Below are positions 8,414-17,600 of a stretch of 64,000 bases of DNA, one piece after another. This DNA comes from JANQIO01 sp965601975. GTDB taxonomy: Bacteria; Pseudomonadota; Gammaproteobacteria; Pseudomonadales; Halieaceae. Position numbers and translations under genes: made by a program. The stretch is from the NCBI GenBank assembly GCA_965601975.1, contig OZ271856.1:2480001-2544000 (forward strand), read 5' to 3'. The stretch's first letter is position 1. Every line of letters begins with the position of its first letter. Below the pieces are notes generated by a model, which worked only from the letters and a program-made list of their open reading frames with translations, searched no databases and had not been told where the DNA came from.

Positions 8414-9847
8414 CTATTGCTCTGCCGGGGCCAGTGCCCTGACATCGGTAAAGTGGCCGGCCACCGCGGCCGCGGCCGCCATGGCCGGACTGACCAGGTG
8501 GGTGCGGCCGCCGAAGCCCTGGCGCCCCTCGAAGTTGCGGTTTGAGGTCGAGGCGCAGTGTTCGCCCTGCCCCAACTTGTCGGCGTTCATGGCCAGGCAC
8601 ATGGAGCAGCCCGGCTCGCGCCACTCCATACCGGCATCGATGAACACCTGGTCAAGGCCCTCCGCCTCGGCCTGCGCCTTGACCGCGCCGGAACCCGGCA
8701 CCACCAGCGCCTGCTTGATGGTGTCGGCGACCTTGCGTCCACGCACTACGGCGGCCGCCTCGCGCAGGTCCTCGATACGTGAGTTGGTGCAGGAGCCAAT
8801 AAACACCCGATCAGGGCGAATCTCGGTAATCGGCTGTCCCGGAGCCAGGCCCATGTATTCAAGCGCCCGCTCCACTGCGTCTCGCCGAGTTGCATCGTCG
8901 ATGGCCGCCGGGTCGGGCACGGAGCCGTCCACTGGCAAGACCATTTCCGGCGAGGTGCCCCAGGTCACCTGGGGGGCAATGTCCTCGCCACGCAGTTCCA
9001 CTACCGTATCGAACTGCGCATCGCCGTCGGAATGCAGCTGCCGCCAATCGGCTTCCGCCAGGTCCCAGTCCTCGCCGGTGGGCGCAAAAGGACGGCCGCG
9101 AACGTAGTCGAGGGTGACGTCGTCCACGGCCACAAGGCCGATACGGGCCCCGGCCTCGATCGCCATATTGCACAGCGTCATGCGCCCTTCCATGCTCATC
9201 GATCGCACCGCGTCGCCGCCAAACTCGATCGCGTGGCCGGTGCCGCCGGCGGTGCCGATCTTGCCGATCACCGCCAGCACCACGTCCTTGGCGGACACGC
9301 CGGGCTGCAGTTCGCCGTCGACGCGCACCAGCATGTTCTTCATCTTTTTCTGTACCAGGCACTGGGTCGCCAGCACATGCTCGACTTCCGACGTGCCGAT
9401 CCCCTGGGCCATGGCGCCCAGGGCCCCGTGGGTGGCAGTGTGGGAATCGCCGCAGACCACCGTCATTCCCGGCAGCGTCGCGCCGAGCTCCGGGCCGATC
9501 ACGTGGACGATGCCCTGGCGCCGGTCATTGATCTCGAATTCGGTGATGCCGTATTCGCGGCAATTGTCGTCCAGGGTCTGCACCTGCAGCCGGGACACCG
9601 GATCGACGATGCCGGCGACACCGCCGCTGCGCTCCTCCGCCGCGGTCGGCACATTGTGGTCCGGCGTCGCCAGGTTGGCGTCGATGCGCCAGGGGGGACG
9701 ACCGGCCAGGCGCAGGCCCTCAAACGCCTGCGGCGAAGTCACTTCGTGGAGCAGGTGACGGTCGATATAGATCAGCGCCGACTCGCCCTCCAGCGGCTGG
9801 ACGAGGTGGGCGTCCCAGAGTTTGTCGTACAGGGTTTTTGCGGTCAT
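8414..9847 (-). CDS. leuC: 3-isopropylmalate dehydratase large subunit
   Basis: Iron-sulfur subunit of isopropylmalate isomerase. The 477-residue protein has the aconitase-family 4Fe-4S ligands: a cysteine in IGSCTNSR and two in the C-x2-C of GCSMCLAMN. GDSHTATHGALG and the C-terminal STSNRNFEGRQG are also present. It is the first gene of the leuC-leuD-leuB-asd operon; leuA is not nearby, as is common in this group. A plausible promoter lies upstream: -35 TTGTGT at 9903-9908 and -10 TAGACT at 9880-9885, with a 17-bp spacer. A palindrome at 9931-9945 sits just upstream of the -35, facing the LysR gene. Confidence 0.97.
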   Translation of the reverse strand: MTAKTLYDKLWDAHLVQPLEGESALIYIDRHLLHEVTSPQAFEGLRLAGRPPWRIDANLATPDHNVPTAAEERSGGVAGIVDPVSRLQVQTLDDNCREYGITEFEINDRRQGIVHVIGPELGATLPGMTVVCGDSHTATHGALGAMAQGIGTSEVEHVLATQCLVQKKMKNMLVRVDGELQPGVSAKDVVLAVIGKIGTAGGTGHAIEFGGDAVRSMSMEGRMTLCNMAIEAGARIGLVAVDDVTLDYVRGRPFAPTGEDWDLAEADWRQLHSDGDAQFDTVVELRGEDIAPQVTWGTSPEMVLPVDGSVPDPAAIDDATRRDAVERALEYMGLAPGQPITEIRPDRVFIGSCTNSRIEDLREAAAVVRGRKVADTIKQALVVPGSGAVKAQAEAEGLDQVFIDAGMEWREPGCSMCLAMNADKLGQGEHCASTSNRNFEGRQGFGGRTHLVSPAMAAAAAVAGHFTDVRALAPAEQ

Positions 9848-9879
9848 GGCTCGGGCCCGTGGGATGTTCGAAGGCGGCT

Positions 9880-9945
9880 AGTCTAGGGATGCGGGCGGAA
9901 TAACACAAATTCATATTTTTTATTGATATCATTCCATTCTGGAAT
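9880..9945. promoter_or_regulatory. leuC promoter and LysR-type operator in the leuC/lysR divergent region
   Basis: A perfect interrupted palindrome ATTCCA-TTC-TGGAAT lies at 9931-9945 and contains the T-N11-A pattern typical of LysR-family sites. On the minus strand a -35 TTGTGT (9903-9908) and -10 TAGACT (9880-9885) are separated by exactly 17 bp. The palindrome is 22 bp upstream of the -35, where an activating LysR dimer would sit. It lies a few bases upstream of the LysR ribosome-binding site, consistent with autoregulation. Confidence 0.6.
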
Positions 9946-9967
9946 TCAAAAAGGAGCGTCCATAACG

Positions 9968-10837
9968 GTGGATACGCAAAACCTGAGCGCCTTCCTGCAG
10001 GTGGCGGAACGGGCATCGTTTTCCGCTGCCGCCGAGGAACTACACCTGACCCAGCCAGCCGTCAGCAAGCGTGTCGCCGCCCTGGAAAACCAGCTGGGCT
10101 CACCCCTGTTCGACCGCATCGGCCGCAGGGTCAGCCTCACCGAGGCGGGGCGGGCCCTGCTGCCCCACGCCCAGGCCATCGCCGGACACCTGGAACAGGC
10201 GCGCCAGTCGATCGAGGACCTCGCCGGTGCTGTCAGCGGCCGGCTCCGGCTGGGCACCAGCCACCACATCGGCCTGCACCGGCTCCCCCCCGTGCTCAGG
10301 CGGTACAGCGAAACCTACCCCGAGGTCGCGTTGGATATCGAGTTCATGGATTCAGAACAGGCCTACGAGGAGATCACCCGCGGCCATGTGGAGCTGGCGG
10401 TCGTCACGCTGCCGCCGGCCGAAGAACCCACCATGGTCACACGCAGGATCTGGCGCGACCCGCTGGACTTCATGGCCAGTGCCGAGCACCCGCTGTGCGC
10501 CCTCGGCAAGCTCGATCTCGCCGACCTGGCGCAATACCCTGTCATTCTTCCGGGCCTCGGCACGTTCACGGGTCGTATCGCCCGCGAGGTGTTCGAGGCG
10601 CGGCAGCTGAAACTGGATATCACGCTGGCAACCAACTACCTGGAGACGATTCGCATGATGGCCGCGGTGGGCCTGGGCTGGACCCTGCTGCCGCGCAGCA
10701 TGCTGCTGGAGCCGCTGGTGCCGCTGCCCGTGGCAGGCGTTGCGCCGGAACGGACCCTGGGGCTGGTCTATCACCGCGATCGCTCCCTGAGCAACGCGGC
10801 AAGGGCCTTTGCGGATCTGCTGGACGCCGACGGCTAG
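9968..10837 (+). CDS. LysR family transcriptional regulator, probable regulator of the leu operon
   Basis: A 289-residue LysR-type regulator. The N-terminal winged helix-turn-helix is clear (NLSAFLQVAERASFSAAAEE then LTQPAVSKRV), followed by a substrate-binding domain from about residue 90. The start is the GTG at 9968, with AGGAG 11 bases upstream. The longer frame from 9923 would include residues outside the family. Divergent placement next to leuC is common in pseudomonads and suggests control of leucine synthesis, possibly with a leucine-pathway intermediate as coinducer; that role is inference. Its TAG stop overlaps the stop of the convergent thioesterase gene within one CTAG. Confidence 0.88.
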   Translation: MDTQNLSAFLQVAERASFSAAAEELHLTQPAVSKRVAALENQLGSPLFDRIGRRVSLTEAGRALLPHAQAIAGHLEQARQSIEDLAGAVSGRLRLGTSHHIGLHRLPPVLRRYSETYPEVALDIEFMDSEQAYEEITRGHVELAVVTLPPAEEPTMVTRRIWRDPLDFMASAEHPLCALGKLDLADLAQYPVILPGLGTFTGRIAREVFEARQLKLDITLATNYLETIRMMAAVGLGWTLLPRSMLLEPLVPLPVAGVAPERTLGLVYHRDRSLSNAARAFADLLDADG

Positions 10838-11298
10838 TCGCTGGCCCCGCCCCGAACCGCCGTCAGGCGGGCCTCGTCAAACTTGAAGGCACCGGGGTCG
10901 GGCAGGTAGAAGGTGCCGCTGAAGCGCAGGATGACCTTGTCGCCGGAGGTGATGACGCCGCTGGAAAAGCCGACTCGCCGCTTGACCGTGACCCGGTCGG
11001 CCTGGGCCTGGATCCAGTCCCCCTCTCGTGCCGCCGCGATGAAGTCGAAACTGAGATTGAGCGTTGGCGCCGGGTGAATCTCACCGCGGGCGTGGTTCAC
11101 GCCCCAGGCGGCTCCGACGTCCGCCAGGGTCATCAGCACGCCGCCGTGGCAGATGCTGATCAGGTTGGCGTGCTGCGGCTGGACAAACATGCCGATGGCC
11201 GGAAACTCCCCCTCCCGCCGGTACACCGGGCGCAACACATCCGTGAAGCCGAGCCCTTCGGGAAGCTCGACGAAACCCTCGGGTACATCCCCGTCCAT
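10834..11298 (-). CDS. PaaI-type hotdog-fold thioesterase
   Basis: A 154-residue single hotdog domain of the PaaI/acyl-CoA thioesterase superfamily, which hydrolyses acyl- or aroyl-CoA thioesters. The characteristic HGG motif is in ICHGGVLMTLADVGAA, and the central strand is LNLSFDFIAAAREGDW. It lies 9 bp downstream of the flavodoxin-like gene on the same strand, so the two are probably cotranscribed. The substrate cannot be read from sequence. A close relative occurs at 51597-52022. Confidence 0.85.
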   Translation of the reverse strand: MDGDVPEGFVELPEGLGFTDVLRPVYRREGEFPAIGMFVQPQHANLISICHGGVLMTLADVGAAWGVNHARGEIHPAPTLNLSFDFIAAAREGDWIQAQADRVTVKRRVGFSSGVITSGDKVILRFSGTFYLPDPGAFKFDEARLTAVRGGASD

Positions 11299-11307
11299 AC
11301 CTTCTCC

Positions 11308-11766
11308 TCAGTAGATTCCCATGGCGAGGCCCATGGCCAGGGCCTGGCCCAGTTCCTCACAGTCGGCCTGCATTGCGTCGGTCACCTCGCCGCGGCAAAC
11401 CAGGGGCTCAGCCACCAGCTTCATGGGAAAGCCCTTCAATATACGCTGCACCTGTTGGCTGGCCCCGCGGCCGTCGTTGCCGGCGCTCACCACCAGGGCG
11501 TAGGGCCGGTTCAGCTGCAGCGGCTGAGCGGGATAAAAGCAGCGGTCCAGAAAATCCTTCATGGACCCGGCGACCGTGCCGGAGTTTTCCGCCGCGACCA
11601 GCAGCACCCCGCTGCAGGATTCCAGTTCCGCCATGCCGGCGTCCCAGGCGCGACACCAGGTCACCGCCGTCGCCGGCTCCCGCAGGGCGCCGCGCCGGGC
11701 CGCCGCGGCCAGGGCCAGCGAGCTGCCGCTCTGGGAATGGTAGACGATCAGCAGGTTCGCAGACAT
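11308..11766 (-). CDS. flavodoxin-like / NAD(P)H-dependent FMN reductase family protein
   Basis: A 152-residue flavodoxin-fold protein. The FMN phosphate loop appears at the N-terminus (VYHSQSGSS, residues 8-16), and a second flavin-contact region is AENSGTVAGSMKDFLDR. The ATG at 11764-11766 is chosen because the fold starts right after it; the open frame continues upstream into non-family sequence. Likely a flavin-dependent reductase or electron-transfer protein of unknown substrate. The upstream region carries an inverted pair of DnaA boxes about 60 bp before the start. Confidence 0.8.
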   Translation of the reverse strand: MSANLLIVYHSQSGSSLALAAAARRGALREPATAVTWCRAWDAGMAELESCSGVLLVAAENSGTVAGSMKDFLDRCFYPAQPLQLNRPYALVVSAGNDGRGASQQVQRILKGFPMKLVAEPLVCRGEVTDAMQADCEELGQALAMGLAMGIY

Positions 11767-12101
11767 GCGCGGGATTGCATCACAGCTGCGCTCGCCGGCC
11801 AAGCGGATGCTGGCCGGAACCCACAGGTTTATCCACAAATTCTGTGGATAAGTCAGTGGATAGACGGGGCGATACGGTATCGCCGGGCCTCGCGCGCGCT
11901 TGGCCAATCCCTGTCCAAGAAATCACTTTAAGTACCCTGTTGTCTCTTAAAATCAATGAGTTACGTTATTTTTATAGGGTTTTCCGAAACCGTGCATCAG
12001 CAAACACTATAAATAAAGGGGTTTGCTCAGTCAGTGTGTATAAAAAACGTTGACACCCGTGAGTGACTACTGACGCGGCAGCCAGCATAAAAAGCCACTT
12101 T
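11767..12101. other. intergenic region with DnaA-box pair and AT-rich tract
   Basis: No gene is supported. The segment holds the inverted DnaA boxes described separately (11829-11851) and an AT-rich stretch from about 11925 to 12055. It lies between the end of rlmL and the start of the flavodoxin-like gene, so it must contain the flavodoxin promoter and the rlmL 3' end. Confidence 0.5.
11827..11863 (-). promoter_or_regulatory. inverted pair of DnaA boxes (copy 1)
   Basis: TTATCCACA at 11829-11837 and TGTGGATAA at 11843-11851 are perfect DnaA-box consensus 9-mers in head-to-head orientation, separated by AATTC. Read on the minus strand, the element is preceded by CCACTGACT and closely matches a second copy at 50555-50593 on the plus strand. 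A third weak box-like GTGGATAG follows at about 11857. Confidence 0.6.
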
Positions 12102-14249
12102 TCAGTTTTTTTCAAATCGCCAGCAGCGGTGTATCCGCGGGGTTCTGCGAAAGTCAAAGTCGATTGTTTGCGGGGTGATGTCCTCACACTGGCCGGGGCC
12201 TGCCAGGCTGGGGTCCAGCTTGAAGCTGCGCAGGTTGTTGGAAAAGTACAGCACGCCCCCGGGGCGCAGTCGTGCGATGCAAGCGTCGAGCAGCGACAGG
12301 TGGTCGCGCTGCACGTCGAACTCGCCCTGCATGCGCTTGGAGTTGGAGAACGACGGCGGGTCCAGGAGTACCAGGTCGAAATCCTCCCCGCCCTCCTCCA
12401 GCCAGGTCCTGCAATCGGCGCGCACCAACTGGTGGGCAGTCCCCTCGAAACCGTTGAGCGCAAGATTGCGCCGCCCCCAGTCCAGGTAGGTGTTGGACAG
12501 GTCGACCGAGGTAGTGGTCTCGGCGCCTCCCACCGCCGCATGCACCGAGGCACTGGCGGTGTAGCAAAACAGGTTGAGGAAATCGCGGCCACGCGCCTCC
12601 CGGGCGATGCGCAGGCGGAGGGGGCGATGATCGAGAAACAGGCCGGTATCCAGGTAGCCGTGCAGGTTCACCAGCAGCTTGGCGCCGCCTTCCCGGACCT
12701 CCATGAACTCGCCCGCCGTCTCTTCGCGCTCATACTGGGCGCGGCCGCGCTGGCGCCGGCGCTGCTTCCAGGCAATGCGCGCTTCCGGAATTTCAAACAC
12801 CTGTGGCAGCGCCTGGCGCACCTCCTCGAGACGGCGCGCCGCAGCCTCCGGGTCGATGCTGACGGGCGCCTGGTACTCGGCCACATGCAGCGCGTCGCCG
12901 TAGACATCGACCGCGACGGCGTACTCCGGCATGTCTGCGTCGTAGACCCGGTAGCAGCTGTGCCCCTCCCGCTCGGCCCAGCGGCGCAGCTTCTGCAGGT
13001 TCTTGCGCAGGCGGTTGGCGAACATCGCCGCACCCTCGCTCAACTCTCCCGGCGCGGGCGCGGGGCGCGGCTTGAGCCGATTGTCCGGGTTCAGTTCAAA
13101 CAGCAGCAGCTGGCAGGCGAGGCTGCCGTTGTACAGGGTGTAGCGCTTGTGGCTGCGCAGGCCGGTGGCCATGCCCAGTTCCTTTTCCGAGGTCAGCATG
13201 GCCGCCTGCCATCCCGGGAATTCCCGCAGCAGGCCCTCGCCCCAGTCGCGGTAGAGTTCGCGCAGGCTGTCGACGTCGCCGAGGCGCTCGCCGTACGGAG
13301 GGTTCGAAATCACCAGCCCGGGCTGCAGCGGTTTGTGGGTCGGCATCTTCAGCGCCTTGAGAGGTTTGCAGCTGATGCGGACTACCTTTTCCAATCCGGC
13401 ACGCTTGACGTTGGCGAGCGCCTTGTCCACTACCGGCCGGCTGGCATCGTAGCCTCGGATCTCCGGCAACTCCCTGGCCCTGCCGCGCTCGGCGCGGGAC
13501 TCGGCATCCGCCAGGATCGCCCGCCACTGGGCGGCGTTATGCCGGGGTAGCTGCTCGAAGGCCCATTTGCGCCGCCCCAGGCCGGGGGCGATATCGGCGG
13601 CCATCATGGCCCCCTCGATCAGCAGGGTGCCTGCACCGCAGAGCGGATCGATCAGCGCGCCGCCCCGTGCCGCGATGCCGGGCCAGTCCGCCCTCAGCAG
13701 CATCGCCGCTGCCAGGTTTTCCTTGATGGGTGCCCGCCCTGTATCGAGGCGGTAGCCGCGCTGGTGCAGGCTGGTGCCGGCAAAGTCGAGACTCACCGCC
13801 ACCTTGCCGCGATGCAGCCTGACCTGGAAGCGCAGGTCCGGCTCCTTGCGGGACACCGACGGTCGCTCAAGCCCCTTGTCCCGGAACCGGTCGACGATAG
13901 CGTCCTTGACCCGCTGGGCGCCGAACTGGGTATTCCTGATCTCGCGGTTGGTGCCGATGAAATCGACCACGAAGCTGCGCTTCGGGGGCAGCCAGTCTTC
14001 CCAGGCCACGCCGGAGAGCACGCGGTGCAGGTCTTCGCCGTCAGCGAGCGCGAGATCTGCCATGGGCAGCAATACACGGTTGGCCAGCCGGGTCCACAGC
14101 GCCACGCGATAGCCGACGGCCAGCGGACCGTGAAAGGAACACCCCGCCACGGTCTCGCGCACCTCGTCGGCTCCGAGACTGCAAAGTTCCTGCAGCAGCA
14201 GGCTCTCAAGTCCACGGGGACAGGCGGCAAACCAGGCGTGTTTGCTCAT
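12102..14249 (-). CDS. rlmL: bifunctional 23S rRNA methyltransferase RlmL/RlmK
   Basis: Fused enzyme that methylates 23S rRNA at G2445 (N2, N-terminal part) and G2069 (N7, C-terminal part). At 715 residues it matches the E. coli fusion (702). A THUMP region spans about residues 45-155. The first methyltransferase has the catalytic NPPYGER near 316, and the second has LDPPSFSNSKRMQ near 631 with a SAM-binding FLNLFCYTASASVHAA segment. It is transcribed away from rmf, leaving a 158-bp divergent region containing an imperfect palindrome. Confidence 0.95.
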   Translation of the reverse strand: MSKHAWFAACPRGLESLLLQELCSLGADEVRETVAGCSFHGPLAVGYRVALWTRLANRVLLPMADLALADGEDLHRVLSGVAWEDWLPPKRSFVVDFIGTNREIRNTQFGAQRVKDAIVDRFRDKGLERPSVSRKEPDLRFQVRLHRGKVAVSLDFAGTSLHQRGYRLDTGRAPIKENLAAAMLLRADWPGIAARGGALIDPLCGAGTLLIEGAMMAADIAPGLGRRKWAFEQLPRHNAAQWRAILADAESRAERGRARELPEIRGYDASRPVVDKALANVKRAGLEKVVRISCKPLKALKMPTHKPLQPGLVISNPPYGERLGDVDSLRELYRDWGEGLLREFPGWQAAMLTSEKELGMATGLRSHKRYTLYNGSLACQLLLFELNPDNRLKPRPAPAPGELSEGAAMFANRLRKNLQKLRRWAEREGHSCYRVYDADMPEYAVAVDVYGDALHVAEYQAPVSIDPEAAARRLEEVRQALPQVFEIPEARIAWKQRRRQRGRAQYEREETAGEFMEVREGGAKLLVNLHGYLDTGLFLDHRPLRLRIAREARGRDFLNLFCYTASASVHAAVGGAETTTSVDLSNTYLDWGRRNLALNGFEGTAHQLVRADCRTWLEEGGEDFDLVLLDPPSFSNSKRMQGEFDVQRDHLSLLDACIARLRPGGVLYFSNNLRSFKLDPSLAGPGQCEDITPQTIDFDFRRTPRIHRCWRFEKN

Positions 14250-14298
14250 GACATCAGCCTGGACGCGAAGCGGAGTTGAGTTTTCATCTTTTCAAAAT

Positions 14299-14318
14299 AT
14301 AAGTGCTCGAGCGCTTAT
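14299..14318. promoter_or_regulatory. near-perfect 20-bp palindrome between rlmL and rmf
   Basis: ATAAGTGCTCGAGCGCTTAT is a palindrome except for one symmetric mismatch pair. It lies in the divergent rlmL/rmf promoter region, about 50 bp from the rlmL start and 90 bp from rmf. It could be an operator or part of a leader hairpin; no binding factor can be named. Confidence 0.35.
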
Positions 14319-14407
14319 AACAAATAAATGTTGGATGCGGTCCATCCGGTTTAGGTAGATTTGTTGTAACTGACGCCGAGAGATACCAGAGGAGGATGTG
14401 AGCGCAC

Positions 14408-14614
14408 ATGAAACGCCAGAAAAGGGATATGAACGACCGCGCATTTCAACGAGGGTATCAAGCGGGACTGGTCGGCCGCTCCATGGATACCTGTCCTCAT
14501 TCCGCAGAAACACAAAGACAGAACTGGTTATCGGGCTGGCGCGAAGGCCGCAGCGATAATCGCGCCGGTTATACCGGTGTCTCCGGTATGCACCGGGAAC
14601 AGCAACAACACTAG
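14408..14614 (+). CDS. rmf: ribosome modulation factor (hibernation factor)
   Basis: Small basic protein (68 residues) that drives 70S ribosomes into inactive 100S dimers in stationary phase. The sequence matches Rmf in its N-terminal MKRQKRD, the RGYQAGLVGRS block and the WLSGWREGR block. It is slightly longer than the 55-residue E. coli protein because of a polar C-terminal tail rich in Gln and His. An AGGAGG sequence lies about 12 bases before the ATG, a rather long spacing. It is convergent with gdhB, leaving only 10 bp between stops, and diverges from rlmL. Confidence 0.93.
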   Translation: MKRQKRDMNDRAFQRGYQAGLVGRSMDTCPHSAETQRQNWLSGWREGRSDNRAGYTGVSGMHREQQQH

Positions 14615-14624
14615 AGAAGCGTAC

Positions 14625-17600
14625 TCAGTGGAGGCTGCTCTGGGCCAGGTCCAGTAGCTCCCTGTTGGCCACGGCAAACATGGCGAAGTCCGGCGTCGGC
14701 ACGGCGTGCAGCTCTGTCAGCATTTGCCGCCAGCGACTGATCAGTACGTCCTGCTCCACCATCCAGCGCTCGATGCACAGGTCAGAATCCCGCTTCTCGC
14801 ACACGTGCTTCAGCGCCCCGACGGCCAGCGAGCGCTGCTGCCACTCCAGGTCTTCCAGGTAGGTATCACGCGCCAGGGCCTGCCATTCGTTTTCGATCTT
14901 GGCCGCGGTGATCTGCTCGGCAAACCAGTCCAGCTCCAGCGCTTCGCCAATTTTGAAAAACAGCTCCGCCACTTCCAGGGCCGTGGTTCCCGCCGTGCGC
15001 GAGGCCATGATGATACCCATGGCCGCGTAGAGGTACTGGCTGCCCGCCACGTACTGGGCCAATTCGCTGCCGACACCGCGATCGGTCAGCCGCTGGTAGC
15101 GCTCGCGCACCATCTCTGCCGCCCGTTCAGGTAGCAGCCCCGGCAGGGCGGACTCCAGCTCCGCCACCCCGGGCTGGAACTCGGCGATAGCGTCCGCCGG
15201 TATAAGCTGGTGGCGGCGATTGCGCAGCAGCCAGCGGCTTGCACGCCGCATCAGCCGCACCAGTTCGACCATGATGTCGGCCTGCACGGCGCTGTCCACT
15301 TCGTAATCCAGGGCCTCGATGGCGTTCCACTGGTTCTCGAGCTGGAAGATACCCCGCGCGGTGACATAGGCCGTCGCCACCTCGGGCGTTGTCGCGCCGG
15401 TGGACACCACCATGCGACCCACAAAGCTCACACCGACGCGGTTGATCATGTCATTGGCGACCTGGGTGGCGATGATCTCCCGCCGCAGGCCGTGACCCAG
15501 CAGGTCTTCACCGAATTCCTCGAGGATGCGCGCCGGGAATGCGCCCTCCATGGCGCGGGCCATGTAGCTGTCGTTATAGACCTCCGAGGCGGAGATCTGC
15601 TCCTTGAGGATGGCCTTGCTGTAGGACACCAGGACCGAGAGTTCCGGCCGGGTCAGTCCCAGTCCCGCGGTGCGCCGCTCCACCAGCTCTTCCTCCGAGG
15701 GCAGGAACTCGAGCTTGCGATCCAGGCGTCCGTTCTCCTCGAGGCGCGCAATAAACCGCGTGTACTCGCCGATGCGGTGTGCGGACTCGCTCTCGGCCAG
15801 GCTGATGGCCTGGGTCTGCAGGTAGTTGTTCTTCAGGACCAGGTCCGAAACGCTGTCGGTCATCTCCTCGAGCAGCTTGTTGCGATGCTTGCTCGTGAGG
15901 TCACCCCGCTCCACCACCGAGTTGAGCAGGATCTTGATATTGACCTCGTGGTCAGAGCAGTCGACGCCGCCGGCATTGTCGATGAAGTCCGTGTTGCAGC
16001 GACCGCCGTTCAGGCAGTATTCGACGCGCCCGAGCTGGGTGAGCCCGAGGTTGCCGCCCTCGCCCACCACCCGGCAGCGCAGGTCACTGCCGTTCACGCG
16101 CAGGCTGTCATTGGCCTTGTCGCCGACGTCTGCGTGGGATTCCGTCGCGGATTTGACGTAGGTGCCGATGCCGCCGTTCCACAGCAGGTCGACCGGCGCC
16201 TTGAGGCAGGCGGTCACCAGCTCGTTGGGGGTCAGGGTCTGCGCGTCGATACCGAAGCGCTCCTGCATCTGCGGCGAGATCGGTATCGACTTGGCGCTGC
16301 GCAGGAAGATCCCGCCGCCGGCAGAGATCAGTTCGCTGTTGAAATCCTCCCAGGTGGAGCGTTCCATGTCGAACAGCCTGCGCCGCTCGGCGAAGGTGCT
16401 CTCGGCGTCGGGATTGGGGTCGATGAAGATGTGCAGGTGGTTGAACGCGGCCACCAGCTGGATCTTCTCGGAGAGCAGCATGCCGTTGCCAAATACATCG
16501 CCACCCATGTCGCCGATGCCCACGACCGTGAACTCGGTTTCCTGGCAGTTGATGCCCATCTCGCGGAAGTGCCGCTGCACGGACACCCAGGCGCCGCGGG
16601 CGGTGATACCCATCTTCTTGTGGTCGTAGCCCACGCTGCCGCCGGAGGCGAAGGCATCCCCAAGCCAGTGTCCGTACTCATCGGAGATCGCGTTGGCAAT
16701 GTCGGAAAACGTGGCCGTACCCTTGTCAGCCGCCACCACCAGGTAGGGATCGTCGTCATCCATGCGCACGACCCGGGTCGGCGGTTTTACCTCGCCGCCC
16801 ACCAGGTTGTCGGTAATGTCCAGCAGGCCGCGAATAAACGTCTGGTAGCAGGCGACGCCCTCTGCGGCGATTTCCTCACGGCTGGCGTTGGGCAGCTGTC
16901 GCTTCGCCACGAAGCCGCCCTTGGCGCCAACCGGCACAATGACGGAATTCTTGACCTGCTGCGCCTTGACCAGGCCGAGCACCTCCGTGCGGAAGTCCTC
17001 GTGGCGATCGGACCAGCGCAGGCCGCCGCGGGCGACCTTGCCGCCCCTCAGGTGCACACCTTCCACCCGCGGCGAGTAAACGAAGATTTCGTAGGCCGGC
17101 CGGGGCTTCGGCATGTCCGGGATCTCTCCCGGCTGCACCTTGAAGGAAAAGTAGCCCTTGCGCTTGTCCGCCTCGTCCACCTGGAAGAAGTTGGTGCGCA
17201 GGGTCGCCCTGATCAGCGCCAGGTACTGGCGGATGATGCGGTCCTGGCCCAGGTTCTGCACCTGCTCCAGCGACGCCACGACGCGGCTCACCACCTCGGT
17301 CTGGCGCGACTCCCGCCACTCGTCGTCGCCCTCCATGTCCGGATCGAAGCGGGTCAGGAACAGCTCGACGATGGACCCGGTAATGTGCAGGTGTTCCTCC
17401 AGGGTCTCGGCGATGTACTCGGTGCTGAACTGGAAGTTGATCTGCTTGAGATACTTGGCATAGGCCCGCAGCAGCGCCACCTCGCGCCAGTTGAGCTGGG
17501 TACCCAGCAGCAGCCGGTTGAAGGAGTCACTCTCCGCCTCTCCGTACCAGATGCGCTCGAAGGCATCGGTAAATTCATCCCGCACGGCGTCGACGTCGAC

